From contig NZ_FOPC01000019.1 in NCBI RefSeq assembly GCF_900113375.1, positions 1 through 54,331 on the forward strand: a DNA stretch of 54,331 bases, read 5' to 3'. Position 1 is the stretch's first letter. The number at the start of each line of letters is the position of its first letter. Under the pieces are notes generated by a model. The model ran no database searches, was not told the DNA's origin, and was given only the letters and a program-made list of their open reading frames with translations. A program made the position numbers and the translations under genes. The DNA is from Algoriphagus hitonicola (GTDB lineage Bacteria; Bacteroidota; Bacteroidia; Cytophagales; Cyclobacteriaceae). Below, in pieces: positions 1 to 7,990 of this stretch.

Positions 1-3000
1 GCCGGAGTCTGATCCGCATTCGCAGTCTTATCGTCGGTGTCGGAGGTAACGGTATTGTCGCCGTAAGTCGTGCTGGCAGAAGCCGTGTTGGTCACGCTGC
101 CCGCATTCAGATCCTCCTGGGTAATGGTATACGTAGCCGTTACGGTAACGCTTGCTCCAGGTGCCAACGGTCCGTCTACCGGAGCGATGGTCGCAATCTT
201 GTCGTCAGTCACCGTGAACGGTCCGGCCAATACCACATTGCCGCTGTTGGTGATCAGGTAGCTGTATTCTACCAGGTCGCCAACTGCATCGTACGTGCCG
301 CCAGCCGTGATGCTCTTCGCGATCGTCAAGTCCGGAGTCTGAGTCAACGGAACAAAAGTCGGATTATCTTCATTGTTGCTCGTATGGTCAGACAAGTCAT
401 CCGTGGTCTGTGGATCTCCGTTGCCATCCGTGTAAGACCCCGTGGCTGTCGCCTGGTTCGTTATACCGCCTGCATTGATATCTGCCTGTGTTATCGTATA
501 TGTCGCAGTGGCTGTACCTGTAGCTCCCGGGGCCAACGTGGCCGGAGTTACCGGAAGGTTGACAGATGCTGTCAAGGCATCGTCTATCTCAACACCACTC
601 AAGGTCACGTAACCATTGTTGGTTACCGTGAACGTGTAAGTTATTACATCGCCTGCTGCTCCTGTCCCGCCTACCGATGCCGTCTTCACAACTGCTATCG
701 ATGGGGTCGGAGCCTGACCAGCGCAACCTGTGTACACCACAAAATACCCATCTTCGTTATTGTTCCGGCTACTTTGATAGGAAGCTCCGGCCAGAGGCAA
801 ATTATTACTTTGCGTAAAACCAGAAATAACTGTCCTGTCCCCATCTGAACCAATATCGCGGATATAATCAACGTCACTACCGCCGTAATAAGTAGTGTAA
901 ATCAAATTCCCGTTAATATCTAATCCTCCAATCACTCCATCATAACTTCCACCCCCATAAAGTTTTTGGGGAGCATCATCTGAAGTAACAAGATCAGTAC
1001 TCTGTACATCACCTACAAAATAAATAATGGCGCATTCGGATGAAAGTTCCACGTCTACTCCATCATCATTGCTGTTCCCTCCATAATAAGTACCCCATAA
1101 GCGTATTCCAGATTCATTAAACCTGGATATAAACATGTCATTTGCATTCTTCTTTACCGTTTGATATGCACCAACACTGGCAATATTATTTGTGCTCAGG
1201 GTTGTACCAATAATGTAAACATTATCATTAGCATCAACATCGATTCCCTTACCATGATCATTTTGAAGAGTAGCTGAAGATGGACCCCCAACATCATTTT
1301 GGGTACCTCCATAAAAGGTAGCCCAACTTCTTACACCCGATGAAGAGAATTTCAAAAGAAACGCATCAGTATTCCCACCAAAAGTAGTTTGGTGCGCACC
1401 AGATGTAACAGGAAAACTACCATCAGATGTAGTTCCTAAAATGTAAACTTCACCATCGTTATCAATAGCGACACCGGTTGCTTGATCTATACCACCAGCG
1501 CCATAGTAGGTTGACCAATCCGTCGTTCCATCTGAGATATTCATTTGAGTGATAAAGGCATCACCTGAAGAACTGGCCACAGATTGGAAAGCATTACTTA
1601 TCGGAACAAAATCAACACTTTCTGTATACCCGGTAAGGACCAGGTCTGTTGCGTTTACATCGATCGAACGTCCTTCTTCATTGCCGTTTCCTCCAATTAA
1701 GGTTGCCCAAACACGTGTGCCATTAGTACTGTTTAACTTAACTACTGAAACATCTTTACCATTTTTGTATGTCCCAAAAGTTACTGGAAACCCATTCCCT
1801 TGTGAGGTACCGACCAGGTAAAGGTTACCGTCTAAATATCGCATATGGTTCACCTGATCATCGTTGCCTCCTCCATAATAGGTAGACCAGTTAAGGGTAC
1901 CAGTAGCATTAAAACTAGCAATAAACCCATCAAAGTTATTGTTGTAAGTATAGAGTCCACTGGTAACAGGCAAATTATTACTGTTGGAGCGTCCAGCCAG
2001 GAAAACATTTGTACCATCAGTAGCAACTGTTAAGGCTCTTTCGTTATTCGCTTTTCCATAATATGTTGCATAACTGATAGTTGGATCAATTATCAAATGC
2101 AAATTCGGATTAAAGCTACCGATATTAAACCCTATAATATTTTCAGACCTTTGCTGAAAAGATGAGATTACTTCAGTGATGCGATTTTTTTCATTTTTTT
2201 GGTAGGTAAAAGGTGCCTGATGATTAAAAAATCCAAAACTCGTTGCAATCTTTAATTCATTTTTATCGTCAAGAAATACATCCTTGGCACCTTCAATAAC
2301 CCATTCAATTTTTTCAATTGAATTCGTATCTTCTATAATGAAATCATATTTAAGTTGATTTTTTTCATCTAAATAAAAATGAAGATCAACTCCTTCATAA
2401 ATATTTTGATACTTGACGGATTTGAAATTTTTAGCTTCCAATCCTTCCTTTCGATTTTCTGTATAATAATAGGATGAGTTAATGGCTTTACCAACTGGAA
2501 TTAATTGCAGTTTAGCATGTGCATTTAAAAATTTAAAATCAACACGCTCTATTTGATCAATACCCTTTACACTATTCCTAAAAATGTAACTGATATGCGA
2601 TTTAAAAAAATAAACATCATATTCAGCAAGACGCAAATAAAACAAAACATCATTAGCATCTTCTCCATTTGTGTATAATACTTGCCCAGAATTCTTAACA
2701 AACGAATAATATTTTCCAGACTTCTCATAATTTTTATCCTTGCCTGAATATAAATCTCCAGAAAAATTGGAAAGATTTTTTAAATTTTTCTTTAAATGAT
2801 TTAATTCACCATCATATGAAGATCTATTCGATAGAATAGGGATATTTGGTTGAAAAAAAAGATCATTGTCTTTATAATTTATTTTAGGCTTGTCTATTTT
2901 CTCTTCAGAATTCAAAATAACAGTGTTGGGCGTAGAAGTAACAGAACCAACATTCCAACTGTCGATGTATCCAAGTGTACCTCCTGAGGCGCTTATACTA

Positions 3001-3122
3001 AATTGAAAAAAAATGGAGAAACACAGAAAAAAAGAAATTTTCGAAAAAGCTAGAGGAGAAAACAACTTTCCTGATTTTAGAAATGAATGTGTTGAATGAG
3101 GCTCAGGTAAAGAAAATTTCAT
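1..3122 (-). CDS. Large secreted surface protein with SBBP propeller and DUF11-like repeats (partial)
   Basis: The reading frame starts at an ATG at 3122 and is open for about 1040 codons to the window edge, so the C-terminus is missing. A long hydrophobic export signal lies at about residues 25-48. Residues about 60-320 resemble the domain that precedes SBBP propellers in Bacteroidota (DUF7948-like; it contains VDLHFYLDEKNQLKYDFII). From about 340 to 790 there are repeated blades with the pattern W(S/A)T.YGG...D...(G/V)..V.(D/N)..(N/D)...Y..GTT. From about 800 on there are DUF11/DUF7507-like Ig repeats (ITYTFTVTNNGYVTLSGVEI, then GTATATYTITQADINAGGIT and near copies). Such proteins are exported, often through the type IX system, and act in adhesion or surface structure. 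That role is inference; the expected C-terminal sorting domain lies outside the window. The repeat part is visibly more GC-rich than the N-terminal part. Confidence 0.85.
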   Translation of the reverse strand, partial: MKFSLPEPHSTHSFLKSGKLFSPLAFSKISFFLCFSIFFQFSISASGGTLGYIDSWNVGSVTSTPNTVILNSEEKIDKPKINYKDNDLFFQPNIPILSNRSSYDGELNHLKKNLKNLSNFSGDLYSGKDKNYEKSGKYYSFVKNSGQVLYTNGEDANDVLFYLRLAEYDVYFFKSHISYIFRNSVKGIDQIERVDFKFLNAHAKLQLIPVGKAINSSYYYTENRKEGLEAKNFKSVKYQNIYEGVDLHFYLDEKNQLKYDFIIEDTNSIEKIEWVIEGAKDVFLDDKNELKIATSFGFFNHQAPFTYQKNEKNRITEVISSFQQRSENIIGFNIGSFNPNLHLIIDPTISYATYYGKANNERALTVATDGTNVFLAGRSNSNNLPVTSGLYTYNNNFDGFIASFNATGTLNWSTYYGGGNDDQVNHMRYLDGNLYLVGTSQGNGFPVTFGTYKNGKDVSVVKLNSTNGTRVWATLIGGNGNEEGRSIDVNATDLVLTGYTESVDFVPISNAFQSVASSSGDAFITQMNISDGTTDWSTYYGAGGIDQATGVAIDNDGEVYILGTTSDGSFPVTSGAHQTTFGGNTDAFLLKFSSSGVRSWATFYGGTQNDVGGPSSATLQNDHGKGIDVDANDNVYIIGTTLSTNNIASVGAYQTVKKNANDMFISRFNESGIRLWGTYYGGNSNDDGVDVELSSECAIIYFVGDVQSTDLVTSDDAPQKLYGGGSYDGVIGGLDINGNLIYTTYYGGSDVDYIRDIGSDGDRTVISGFTQSNNLPLAGASYQSSRNNNEDGYFVVYTGCAGQAPTPSIAVVKTASVGGTGAAGDVITYTFTVTNNGYVTLSGVEIDDALTASVNLPVTPATLAPGATGTATATYTITQADINAGGITNQATATGSYTDGNGDPQTTDDLSDHTSNNEDNPTFVPLTQTPDLTIAKSITAGGTYDAVGDLVEYSYLITNSGNVVLAGPFTVTDDKIATIAPVDGPLAPGASVTVTATYTITQEDLNAGSVTNTASASTTYGDNTVTSDTDDKTANADQTP

Positions 3123-3490
3123 AGAGAATTTTTATTGATTATTCCCCAACCTCGTCTACACAAAAAGTACAGAAGAATGGGTTACAAATTTCTTGATAAT
3201 CTTTCCATCCAGATCTTCAAAAAAATGACTGTTCTTCAAAATCCTGAAAAAATCTAAAAAATGTTCTTCAAACAAATGACGCGTTATTCAAAAAACAGAC
3301 TTTTGAGTGCAGTTAAATCCACTTAATTGCATTTTATTTTCGACGTAAAATTTTAAAATACAAAAAGGTCGTTTCATGTAATTTAAAATACATTTTATTT
3401 TTTATAACTTAAATAATAAAATAACTCGGAAAAATTCAATTTTTTCACTTGAAAAACTTTTAATCCAGCATCCAAACTTGAATGATTCAA

Positions 3491-3499
3491 TGTGGATAA
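3491..3499 (-). other. DnaA-box-like nonamer
   Basis: TGTGGATAA, the exact reverse complement of the consensus DnaA box TTATCCACA, in gene-free AT-rich DNA. By chance such a nonamer is expected less than once in 54 kb. Confidence 0.5.
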
Positions 3500-4143
3500 G
3501 TCCGGAAAAGTTTCTTCTAATGAATGGATGAAAGGTAAATCCAAATGTCACTAAAGGGACTCCTTCTTATTTTTCAACACCTGCCTTCATGGTGGTTTTT
3601 ATTCCTCAACTCTTGCTTCAATGTTCAACTATTCACCGGATTATTCCTTCAAGGTAATCAATGGCGCTCTTTTTAGGGACTGAGAGTGAACCTAAATCCC
3701 GAAAAGTGTGTGTAAATCAATCCTACTATGTGGATTTCAACAGAAAAGGAAATTGGAATTCGCATATCTATTCAGAATGCAAAAGCCGGAATAAAAAATT
3801 CTGATTATAAGGATCTGATTATACGGAGCCCTCCCCGTTGAATATTATTCACATGATTTTTGGCTAGAATACCGATGAAGAAAAACCGAAGAAACCAAAA
3901 GATTTGGCATTTGTATGGTAACCTGAACTCTGGATTTAGCTTCTGGCAAAGTTCCGTTTACCCATTAAAAAGAAAATGTGGATATCCTAAAAAAATGCGA
4001 ATGGATCGAGAAGTCGAAATCGAATAATTTGTAGGAAAGCTACCCATGATTATTTTTCAAAAAAAGCCTTTTTAAAGCTGGAATTGAATAAACCCCCATA
4101 ATTAGACTGGCGAAAATTCTCTGCAGAGCATGAAAAGATCAGG

Positions 4144-4172
4144 AGTTATCCACATAAAAATTGTGGATAACT
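4144..4172. other. Inverted pair of perfect DnaA-box nonamers
   Basis: A perfect 11-bp inverted repeat, AGTTATCCACA (4144-4154) and TGTGGATAACT (4162-4172), separated by the 7-nt spacer TAAAAAT. Each arm contains an exact consensus DnaA box, facing one another. There is no T-run after it, so it is not a typical terminator. It could be a DnaA-binding site linked to replication or gene control. Confidence 0.55.
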
Positions 4173-4322
4173 AGGTATTCAATTCAATGTCACAGGCCAG
4201 TTTTTCAATCTCCCGATTCAAGTATTGATGACACACCACCGCATGCCGGTCTGTTTTCCCCACCTGACTAAGTCGGGAAATACACAAGTTCCAGACTCCC
4301 TTTATTTGAAAGTTTCTGCAAC

Positions 4323-4354
4323 AAAAAACCTTATTGAAACCGATTTCAATAAGG
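4323..4354 (-). terminator. Intrinsic terminator of the AraC-family regulator gene
   Basis: Perfect 11-bp stem CCTTATTGAAA (4329-4339) / TTTCAATAAGG (4344-4354) with loop CCGA. Reading on the minus strand it is followed by TTTTTT (4328-4323). It lies about 50 bp after the stop of the gene ending at 4402. Confidence 0.8.
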
Positions 4355-4401
4355 CCTTTATACCAGATTTAAATTCAAAATATTGGAGGATGTATTACCA
4401 A

Positions 4402-5652
4402 CTATAATTGACCATCAGACCCCATTTTTGCCAGTTCAAGTTTCAAAATATATTCTCTGGGGGTCATTCCCGTGTACTCTTTGAAATACGCATAGAAACT
4501 GTTCGCACTATTAAAGCCCACATTATTAGCCAAAGCTTCAATCGTATATGCCCTCCATTTGGGATAGGATTCCAATTGGCTTAGGGCATACTCAATCCTA
4601 AGCTTGTTAACATATTGGTTGAAATTCATCTTAAAATTTTTTTTTATGATATTGCCAATATTTTTGGAAGAAATATTCAAGTCCTCCTCAATCTTCTTTG
4701 CTGAAAATTTCTGATCAAGGTAAGGCCTAGTCTCTTCTAAATATCCGGATATAATTATCAATCGTTTTTTTTCCTGAGAGCTCAAATCTGAATTGGTTTC
4801 CAATGAAGAATATCCTATGCTAAAGACTTGTTTTGGACTATCAGGATTCTTGGAGGTATCAATTTCCTCGATTTCAACCGCAAGTTTGGACAAGCCTTTG
4901 TGCCAATAGTTGGAATACAGAATTTCTGGCCTCAAAAAAAAGTAAACCATTAACAACAGGGAGACAACAATCCGATAATTAGTAACGAAAATCAATAAGG
5001 GGACATCAATTAAAACCACTCCCACAGCAAGATAAATAACGATCAAAAGCTTTAGACTCAAATAAACAAAAAAGGAGCAAACAAGTCTTTTAGGATTGTA
5101 ATTAGCCTTAAAAAAAATTCGATATTTCATTAAAATTCTTAGGAGAAGCAAAAAATAAAATAATAGTAGGAAAAATCTTAAAACGATAACCCATTTCCCT
5201 GGAACCATCAAGCCACCCACACCACTTGACAACACTTCAATAGGCCCAAGCTGATCAAAAAGAGCCAATTTTGATGGTCCTGATAAAAGCCAAAAGGGCG
5301 TGAAATTAATTAGTGTGAATAATGCAGGAATAAAATGAAGAACTACCTCAAAATATTTTACTTCCTTATTGATGCTCCGTAATACGATTAAATAAATTAA
5401 AGGGTTGATACAGAGAGAAATAGGAATACTTGTTAAAAGAATATGAGGATACAGATCTCCAAATCCAATTAAACTCACCCCATCAATTAGGTAAACAAAG
5501 GTTATAGTAAAGAACAAACTTCCTAAAAGGAATGCCATTGATCTATTACCCTGGAAATTTCTTATGAAAGAATAAGTGATTAATGCCCCCAAAATTACAA
5601 CTGGGGAAATTAACAGATATAAACTAAAATATTCTATTTTTAGAGAAATCAT
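4402..5652 (-). CDS. Membrane-anchored AraC-family transcriptional regulator
   Basis: 416 aa. The first 250 residues form about seven hydrophobic segments, followed by a linker and a C-terminal AraC-type double helix-turn-helix (about residues 300-405). The second HTH contains IEALANNVGFNSANSFYAYF and the family's final motif YTGMTPREYI. This layout (7-TM sensor plus AraC DNA-binding domain) is common in Bacteroidota and suggests sensing at the inner membrane with direct control of promoters. The signal and targets are unknown. It is monocistronic, with its own terminator. No neighbour shares an obvious function with it. Confidence 0.85.
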   Translation of the reverse strand: MISLKIEYFSLYLLISPVVILGALITYSFIRNFQGNRSMAFLLGSLFFTITFVYLIDGVSLIGFGDLYPHILLTSIPISLCINPLIYLIVLRSINKEVKYFEVVLHFIPALFTLINFTPFWLLSGPSKLALFDQLGPIEVLSSGVGGLMVPGKWVIVLRFFLLLFYFLLLLRILMKYRIFFKANYNPKRLVCSFFVYLSLKLLIVIYLAVGVVLIDVPLLIFVTNYRIVVSLLLMVYFFLRPEILYSNYWHKGLSKLAVEIEEIDTSKNPDSPKQVFSIGYSSLETNSDLSSQEKKRLIIISGYLEETRPYLDQKFSAKKIEEDLNISSKNIGNIIKKNFKMNFNQYVNKLRIEYALSQLESYPKWRAYTIEALANNVGFNSANSFYAYFKEYTGMTPREYILKLELAKMGSDGQL

Positions 5653-5984
5653 ACGTTTGAAATTTAATAAGGTTATTAAACTAAAATCCTCTAAGAATGT
5701 CCTAATCTAAAGAAATATTTATTTGGCAAAGGGAAAGTAGACTTTCGAGAGGGATTGGCTCAAAATGGACTATGCCTAATCGATATATAATTTTAGTAAT
5801 ACTTTAGGGGGCTGCATGAAAGGTAGAGATTAGAAACTACTTTTCAAAAAAAATTATTGCCTTTACGAATAAAGGCAACTTATCGATTGAATCTTTTTAA
5901 CTCATAAGGATTTTAGCTTGATTTTGAAGGTGGTTAATTCATCTGCGATGAGAATGAAAACCGTAAAAAAAGGAGAAATCCCTC
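5653..5984. other. Intergenic region with perfect hairpin
   Basis: About 330 bp without a gene. It carries a perfect inverted repeat, TTGCCTTTA (5857-5865) and TAAAGGCAA (5870-5878) with loop CGAA. On the minus strand this is followed by a T-rich stretch (5856-5846), so it looks like a minus-strand terminator. The ArdC gene upstream already has its own terminator at its stop codon, so it may be a second stop or belong to a lost gene. Confidence 0.5.
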
Positions 5985-5986
5985 CT
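5965..5986 (-). terminator. Terminator overlapping the stop of the ArdC gene
   Basis: On the minus strand AGGAG (5986-5982), GGATTT loop, CTCCT (5975-5971), then TTTTTT (5970-5965). The stem overlaps the TAG stop codon at 5985-5987. Confidence 0.6.
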
Positions 5987-6884
5987 ACCCCACCCGGTCA
6001 ATTCCAAGGATATAATTGGCTGCTTGATGTGCCTTTTGAGTGGCATAGATCAGCATTTTTGAATCTTCCTGAAATGGCTTAAACCATCCTTTCAAATAGG
6101 CTAAGGAGTTTTTGAAATTTGCATCCTTGATTCCGGCAAGAGCATTCAAAAAACTGGCTCCCATTTCGGCAATCAATTCCTCTTTTGAATATTTCACCGA
6201 ACCAAAGCCAACCAAAGCCGGTCTTTCGGCAAATCTTCCTAATCTGCTTGAATGGCCTGTACTATGGATCATTTCATGAAATAGGACTGAATAATATTGC
6301 TCGTCTCCTTTGAAGGATTCCTTTTCCGGCATATTGATAAAATCTCTGGAAGGGCTGTAAAATGCCTCGTCTCCTTCATGAATAATATTCGGACAGGTGG
6401 TATAGCCTGCAATGATGGATTCGCAAATTTCGATGGGAGAAAAAACCCTTTCCTCGGCAGCTTCAGTGGAAAAGTCGATACCTTCTATTTGATCGATATT
6501 GAAAACCGTCCAGATAAAAGGGGTAAACTTCCTTCCAAAAAGGTCCTCGTTTTCGCCTTCTTCATTGGTAGTCTTTCCTTTTACAAACTTGGAAATCTTC
6601 CAGAAAACGACTTTAGAACCTTTTTCATCCTTCTTGACATTTCCGCCAAGGTGCTTTGCCTGATTGTAGGTCAGGAAATAAGGACTTTTAAATTTCTTGG
6701 AGATAGTAACCCAAGCCAGCCAAAGTGCATTGAATCCCAGATAGGGACGTTTCGAAGCGTAATTCTTCGGAGAGTTTTTAGGACTCCATACTTGTTCCCA
6801 AGTAAGATTTTCATTTTGGATACCTTCGATGATTTCGTTGGTAACGGTCTCCGCTAATTGGTTGAAATTTTCCCAAGCTTTCAT
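5985..6884 (-). CDS. ArdC-type antirestriction protein with zincin domain
   Basis: 299 aa. Residues about 5-130 match the ArdC N-terminal ssDNA-binding domain (LTWEQVW, RPYLGFNALWL, YFLTYNQAKHLGGNVKKDEKG, KVVFWK). Residues about 145-299 form the zincin-like metallopeptidase domain with HEMIH at 203-207, then STGHSSRL, and a downstream ELIAEMGASF helix that can supply a further zinc ligand. Proteins of this family sit on conjugative elements and plasmids; ArdC protects incoming DNA against restriction. No conjugation gene is nearby, so this is probably a leftover of, or a cargo gene from, a mobile element. Its 5' flank is the odd gene-free region up to 7360. Remnants of a related gene occur at 33063-33109 and 39125-39333. 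Confidence 0.88.
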   Translation of the reverse strand: MKAWENFNQLAETVTNEIIEGIQNENLTWEQVWSPKNSPKNYASKRPYLGFNALWLAWVTISKKFKSPYFLTYNQAKHLGGNVKKDEKGSKVVFWKISKFVKGKTTNEEGENEDLFGRKFTPFIWTVFNIDQIEGIDFSTEAAEERVFSPIEICESIIAGYTTCPNIIHEGDEAFYSPSRDFINMPEKESFKGDEQYYSVLFHEMIHSTGHSSRLGRFAERPALVGFGSVKYSKEELIAEMGASFLNALAGIKDANFKNSLAYLKGWFKPFQEDSKMLIYATQKAHQAANYILGIDRVG

Positions 6885-7360
6885 GATAATAGAGGTTTAA
6901 AGCGTGACAAAAAAGGATTGATAAAGAGTTTATTAAGTTGTTTGTCAGCCACATAAAGCCCAGTTATATCCAAGGATATTAGGAAGATCGACCCGACACT
7001 TAATCCAGGATTTTCCCCGAGTACAAGGGGTAATTTTTTGGAAGTGAAAGGCGATATGTGGGCGTGAAGTGACATTTTTTTTTATCCACTGGTATTGAGG
7101 TTCTGACCGACATGCAACCCATAGAGGGTGGTTCTGCATAGGGCAAAAGCCTGGGATAAAAAACTGGGAGGCAGTCCGTAGGAGACCCTGTTTTTTAGAT
7201 CAGGGCGGAGTGTACTTTTGACTAGTGCAGGTTCGCACTCAACCTTTGCATCGTCGTGTCATACACCGAAGACCGGGGGATATAGAAGGAAAAAATGGAA
7301 CGGAGCGCTCACCGACCGAAACGGAATAAAATCTCGATATATTCGGAAGAAAAATCTTAA
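6885..7360. other. Gene-free leader region upstream of the ArdC gene
   Basis: No convincing gene. Several strong local inverted repeats are visible, for example CCCTG/CAGGG around 7183-7206, and the stretch 7080-7300 is G-rich and purine-biased compared with the surrounding AT-rich spacers. Two overlapping 64-codon frames exist on the minus strand but lack recognisable domains. It may be an untranslated leader or a non-coding RNA locus adjoining the structured repeat that begins at 7361. Confidence 0.4.
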
Positions 7361-7571
7361 ATGGCTTGCCCCCCCTAAAAGAGGCTCGGGCTACGGCTTC
7401 ACGAAACGGCCTTCCCAAGTCCCAGGCTTGCCGGGACTTCCGAGAAGGGTAAGTGGAGTGAAGCGGTAGCCGTGGGGAGTGAAAGCCCTTTCCTAGAGTG
7501 GAGAGAAAAGAGCTGTCATTTGAAAAATGGCACGAATTAACCGGAACGAAAGGAGTGGGCGAAACGGGGGA
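7361..7571 (+). repeat. 210-bp structured direct repeat, copy 1
   Basis: This copy is nearly identical to 10761-10970. It can fold into a long stem, GGCTACgGCTTCAC (7389-7402) with GTGAAGCgGTAGCC (7458-7471). This encloses an inner hairpin with CCTTC/GAAGG and GTCCC/GGGAC arms. A further 7-bp stem, GTCATTT/AAATGGC with a GAA loop, lies at 7514-7530. Differences between the copies fall mostly in predicted loops. It is a candidate structured RNA or a non-autonomous mobile repeat. No protein is evident. Confidence 0.75.
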
Positions 7572-7990
7572 AAATGAGCTTAGGACGGAACAGAAAATCC
7601 ATTTTTAGAAGCCGGTTTGCAGATTGAGACTGAGACTGTTCAACGGGACTGTTCAAATAACCGTACCGCTTTTCAAGCTGGTTCGGAATTCACATGTTTT
7701 GTGCTGGAACATGTTTTTACTGTGAAGAAAATAGTGATCCCTACTCTTTCTCTCTTTGTAAATCACACCTTCCTACTCTCTTTTGGCTTTGAAAAAACGG
7801 AGGCAGGATTCTTCAACTGGAAACCGCTCTTCAACCTCCAAAATTTTTATGGTAAGAACCGTATTTTTGACCAAATAACCCAACTTTCCCCTGATTACAT
7901 ATCATTATCACAAACTGTCAGTATATAATTCGGCTTCTGACAGAATTCTGAATATTCAAATTATATTTAGCTTTGTTTCAAATCCACACT
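7572..7990. other. Spacer upstream of the TMTC-like gene
   Basis: About 420 bp. A 103-codon frame (7617-7928) is open but shows no domain, signal or coding character that I recognise. Nothing else is supported here. Confidence 0.4.

Larger units (their letters stand above)
3123..4401. other. Gene-free AT-rich region with DnaA-box-like sites
   Basis: About 1.3 kb without a convincing gene on either strand. It holds three perfect TTATCCACA/TGTGGATAA nonamers (3491-3499, 4146-4154, 4162-4170), a near match TGTGGATAT at 3977-3985, long A/T runs around 3290-3430, and the terminator of the AraC-family gene at 4323-4354. Short open frames are present (for example 37 codons from 3728) but match nothing I recognise. 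Confidence 0.6.

Noticed and set aside
1..700. Tandem repeats as a CRISPR or satellite array
   Set aside because: They are in frame, about 330 bp apart, and encode DUF11-like protein repeats.
70..848. Plus-strand open frames opposite the surface protein gene
   Set aside because: They are shadows of the long minus-strand frame, produced by its GC-rich repeats.
4225..4407. 60-codon plus-strand open frame
   Set aside because: It reads straight through the terminator hairpin at 4329-4354 and shows no coding features.
6945..7139. Overlapping 64-codon minus-strand frames upstream of the ArdC gene
   Set aside because: Mutually overlapping in different frames, no domain or signal, more likely non-coding leader.
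7361..7571. Group II intron domain V in the structured repeat (AGCCGT...GTGAAAG)
   Set aside because: The complementary 3' strand of domain V and a reverse transcriptase are missing.
7617..7928. 103-codon plus-strand frame
   Set aside because: No recognisable domain, start context or neighbours supporting a gene; kept only as part of the spacer.
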